A DNA stretch of 23,906 bases. Source: Phallusia fumigata (taxonomy: Eukaryota; Chordata; Ascidiacea; Phlebobranchia; Ascidiidae). Under the pieces are notes generated by a model that had not been told where the DNA came from, did no database searches, and was given only the letters and a program-made list of their open reading frames with translations. The position numbers were made by a program, and so were the translations under genes. Below are positions 21,800 to 23,906 of the stretch, in pieces; within the stretch, counting starts at the first letter, position 1, and each line of letters starts with the position of its first letter. The stretch covers positions 1 through 23,906 of the forward strand of contig QXVZ01012490.1 of assembly GCA_008931825.1 (NCBI GenBank). The letters run 5' to 3'.

Positions 21800-22520
21800 T
21801 AATCCACTTTCAAATCGTCTGCAGCTTAATTTGGCCAATTATCCAACCGCTTTACAACGGATTCCAAAAGCATACATGATGGGCCGGTTTATGGCCAAAC
21901 ACCAAGGTTAGCGGTTTTTGCTCGTTTGTTTCACTTTCAAACTATTTGGATCCGGTGTCGGACCATTATCAACCCTCTCAAACGGTTCAAACCGGTTTCG
22001 AAAAATAAAGACTCTGGACCGCTTTTCGGGGAAACACCAAGCCGAAAGCCTTGCTCAATTTTCGATATTAGGAGTGAGAAAATTGGGATGAAAAATCTTG
22101 TTTCGGGGCGGTCTTTGCTCGTTTTTTTCACTTTCACACTGATTGGAACCGGTTTCGGACCATTATCAACCCTCTCAAACGGTTCAAACCGGTTTCGAAA
22201 AATAAAGACTTTGGACCGTTTTTCGGCCAAACACCAAAGGCCACAGTCTTGCTTATTTTTTGATTTTGGGAGGTATGAACATTGTGATGAAAAATCTTGT
22301 TTTGGGGCGGTTTTTGCTGGATTGTTCCACTTTCAAACCGATTGGAATCGGTTTCGGACAATTATCGACCCTCCCAACCGTTTCAAACCGGTTTTGATAA
22401 AAAAATTTAAGGTCGTGGGTTAGAAAATGGGATGAAAAATCCTTTTCTGTAGTTTTTACATTAATACTCCACTTTCAAACCGGTTGCAGCAGATTTTGGC
22501 CCACTGTAGATCTTTTCAGC
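21800..22520. repeat. ~198-bp tandem repeat array with AAACCGGTT cores
   Basis: CACTTTC(A)AC units start at 21932, 22129 and 22328, with shared GGACCATTATCAACCCTC, AACGGTTCAAACCGGTTTCG and GATGAAAAATCTTGTTT stretches. Weaker partial copies begin near 21800 and 22468. The first two full copies are the most alike. It creates long open frames on both strands, which mirror each other and show no family resemblance. Confidence 0.75.
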
Positions 22521-23549
22521 TTTTTTAAACTGACAAACACCACTATTTAGGCCAAACATCACTATAAAGTTATTCCTCCTTGAAACGATTTCATTAACGT
22601 AAACGACACTTTTCATTTATACATTTTGAAGTTTGATGGTATCAACGAACTGAGATATACAAAGCGAAAAATGAAATAAAAGTGTGATAAACACGCAAGA
22701 AAATATTGTGTGAATATATGAAACAATGAAACATATATGCTTTGATTTGATAAAACAAACGCAACCTCGTTGAAATTCAAGATTGTGAAAGGTCAACATT
22801 CAACGATAAACACACACAGTAAATGGTAAAAGTTTTGCTAAATGATTTTTTGTGTGAAATGTAAAATAAAGTGAAGAAAAGCAGGTTTTAAACGTTCAAA
22901 ATACGGGCAATTAGATTCCAAGGCAACACGATAATTTGTAAAATTTGTACACCACTTAGTAGCATACTTAGCATACTTGCAATATGTAAAGAGTACAACA
23001 CTGGTCCCAAATTATGAATTGCAACAAAGCGATTAAAATAAAAATGCACCAAGGTGAAATGCAACAGGAACACGGAAATAAAACACGGTTGTTTTGGCAA
23101 GACAGCAACAGAGGGTTTAGCACGAAAATAATGTCAATTGCTTTGTTACGAGCAGTGTAGTAGCTGTGCATCAAAAGTGGAAAGCAATAAGAATACTATA
23201 ACTGTGACAATTCAAAATCTCATTTGGCTTAAATTGGCACTTTGACACAGGCGCATCAACCTCTTTTAATGCGATTTTTAGGGGAGCGCTACGTTCACAA
23301 CAACTTTACGGCAAAAAACAAAATTATGCTCGTCAACAGTGGAAAAATATTTTTGCCAAAAAATCGTATTCGACTGCGATTTTTTTTTAAACATTTGCCA
23401 TGTGTTTCCGTAGCAAGCACACAATTGCACTCAACTCATACAAAATCGGTGTAAATATCAAAAGCTTACGTCATAGCTAGCTCATTTCAATTCATTTCCA
23501 TCACATCCAATCAAAGTTTTCATTTTTTTCACTTAACAATATACCCGCC

Positions 23550-23906
23550 TTAATCAGTTATATCGTTAAACGCTATGAGTGCTTCTTCCTCCTCTCTCTC
23601 TTCCGCCTCCAGCGGGGACGATATTTCAACTTCTTCGTCGGCAGGGGCGCCAGAGGCCTGGTCGTTAAAACCAGTCGAATCGTATGCTGGGTTCATCATG
23701 CCAAGGCCCTGAACCGGATCATCAAATGCATCTTCACTTCGGCTTGTAAGTCGAGCTCGTTCCTGTTGCAACACATTTGCATAGGGTTGTTACAAAGAGT
23801 CATATAAATCCAGGGGCTCTTACCACGGGTACACTTACCCCTCGGGTTACAAGGTCTGTTTCTAGGTTGTTTGAGGATACTGAATTATCGGGGTCAATTA
23901 TATAGA
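23550..23906 (-). CDS. 3' end of an unrelated gene: acidic C-terminal tail with NPAY motif (partial)
   Basis: The last exon is 23762-23550 (71 codons including TAA) after a GCAACAG acceptor. The preceding exon runs off the window edge at 23906 and ends at 23824 (GTAAGA donor) or 23839 (GTAAGT donor). Both donors are in phase 0 and join in frame, leaving introns of only 61 or 76 bp. The tail contains GLGMMNPAYDSTGF, a ~15-residue run rich in glutamate, and ends AFNDITD. NPxY is a known clathrin-adaptor/PTB-domain binding signal in cytoplasmic tails, and acidic clusters are common beside it, so this is probably the cytosolic end of a membrane protein. No resemblance to copies A-C. I cannot name the protein. 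Confidence 0.6.

Larger units (their letters stand above)
21351..23549. other. Spacer between copy A and the right-hand gene
   Basis: Contains the copy A upstream block and a ~198-bp tandem array (21800-22520). From 22530 to 23549 the DNA is AT-rich with no exon, RNA or repeat that I can support. Confidence 0.5.

Noticed and set aside
21926-22423. 165-codon open frame on the plus strand
   Set aside because: It simply reads through the 198-bp tandem array, its opposite strand is also open, and there is no splice or family evidence.

Overview
This is animal genomic DNA. It is AT-rich, with short exons (25-158 bp) separated by introns of about 50-2000 bp, GT/AG junctions, and LINE- and SINE-like debris. 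Everything I could assemble is on the minus strand. Exon sizes, intron sizes and the highly polymorphic haplotypes suggest an ascidian tunicate such as Ciona, but no marker gene proves this and it is inference. Four single N bases stand for assembly gaps. Three of them are flanked by near-identical copies of the same sequence, so they look like unmerged contig or haplotype ends.

The main content is a tandem array of paralogous membrane-protein genes, read right to left. Copy A (10827-21350, 17 exons, 506 codons) and copy B (3388-9280, 11 exons, 355 codons) are both complete, and every junction joins in frame. Copy C is represented only by its first coding exon (1221-1281); the rest would lie left of the window. 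The proteins are predicted type II membrane proteins: a short cytoplasmic tail, one membrane span at residues 51-73, a coiled-coil-like stalk, and a C-terminal extracellular domain of about 200 residues that is well conserved between copies and that I cannot assign to a named family. Copies A and B differ mainly in stalk length. Copy A carries six extra phase-1 exons of 75, 66 and 84 bp, arranged as a twice-repeated module adding 150 codons.

Upstream of each of the three start codons, at similar distances, lies a related block with a Maf/AP-1-like site followed by a kappaB-like site. In two of the three copies the tail carries a membrane-distal YVNP tyrosine motif after acidic residues. Together this looks like a small cluster of receptor- or ligand-like surface proteins, possibly immune related. 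That function is inference.

Layout: 1-1220, intron 1 of copy C with a gap duplication; 1221-1281, copy C exon 1; 1282-3387, spacer with copy C upstream region; 3388-9280, copy B; 9281-10826, spacer; 10827-21350, copy A, including a LINE 3' fragment and a T-rich tandem array in one intron; 21351-23549, spacer with copy A upstream region and a ~198-bp tandem array; 23550-23906, the 3' end of an unrelated minus-strand gene with an acidic, NPAY-containing C-terminus.
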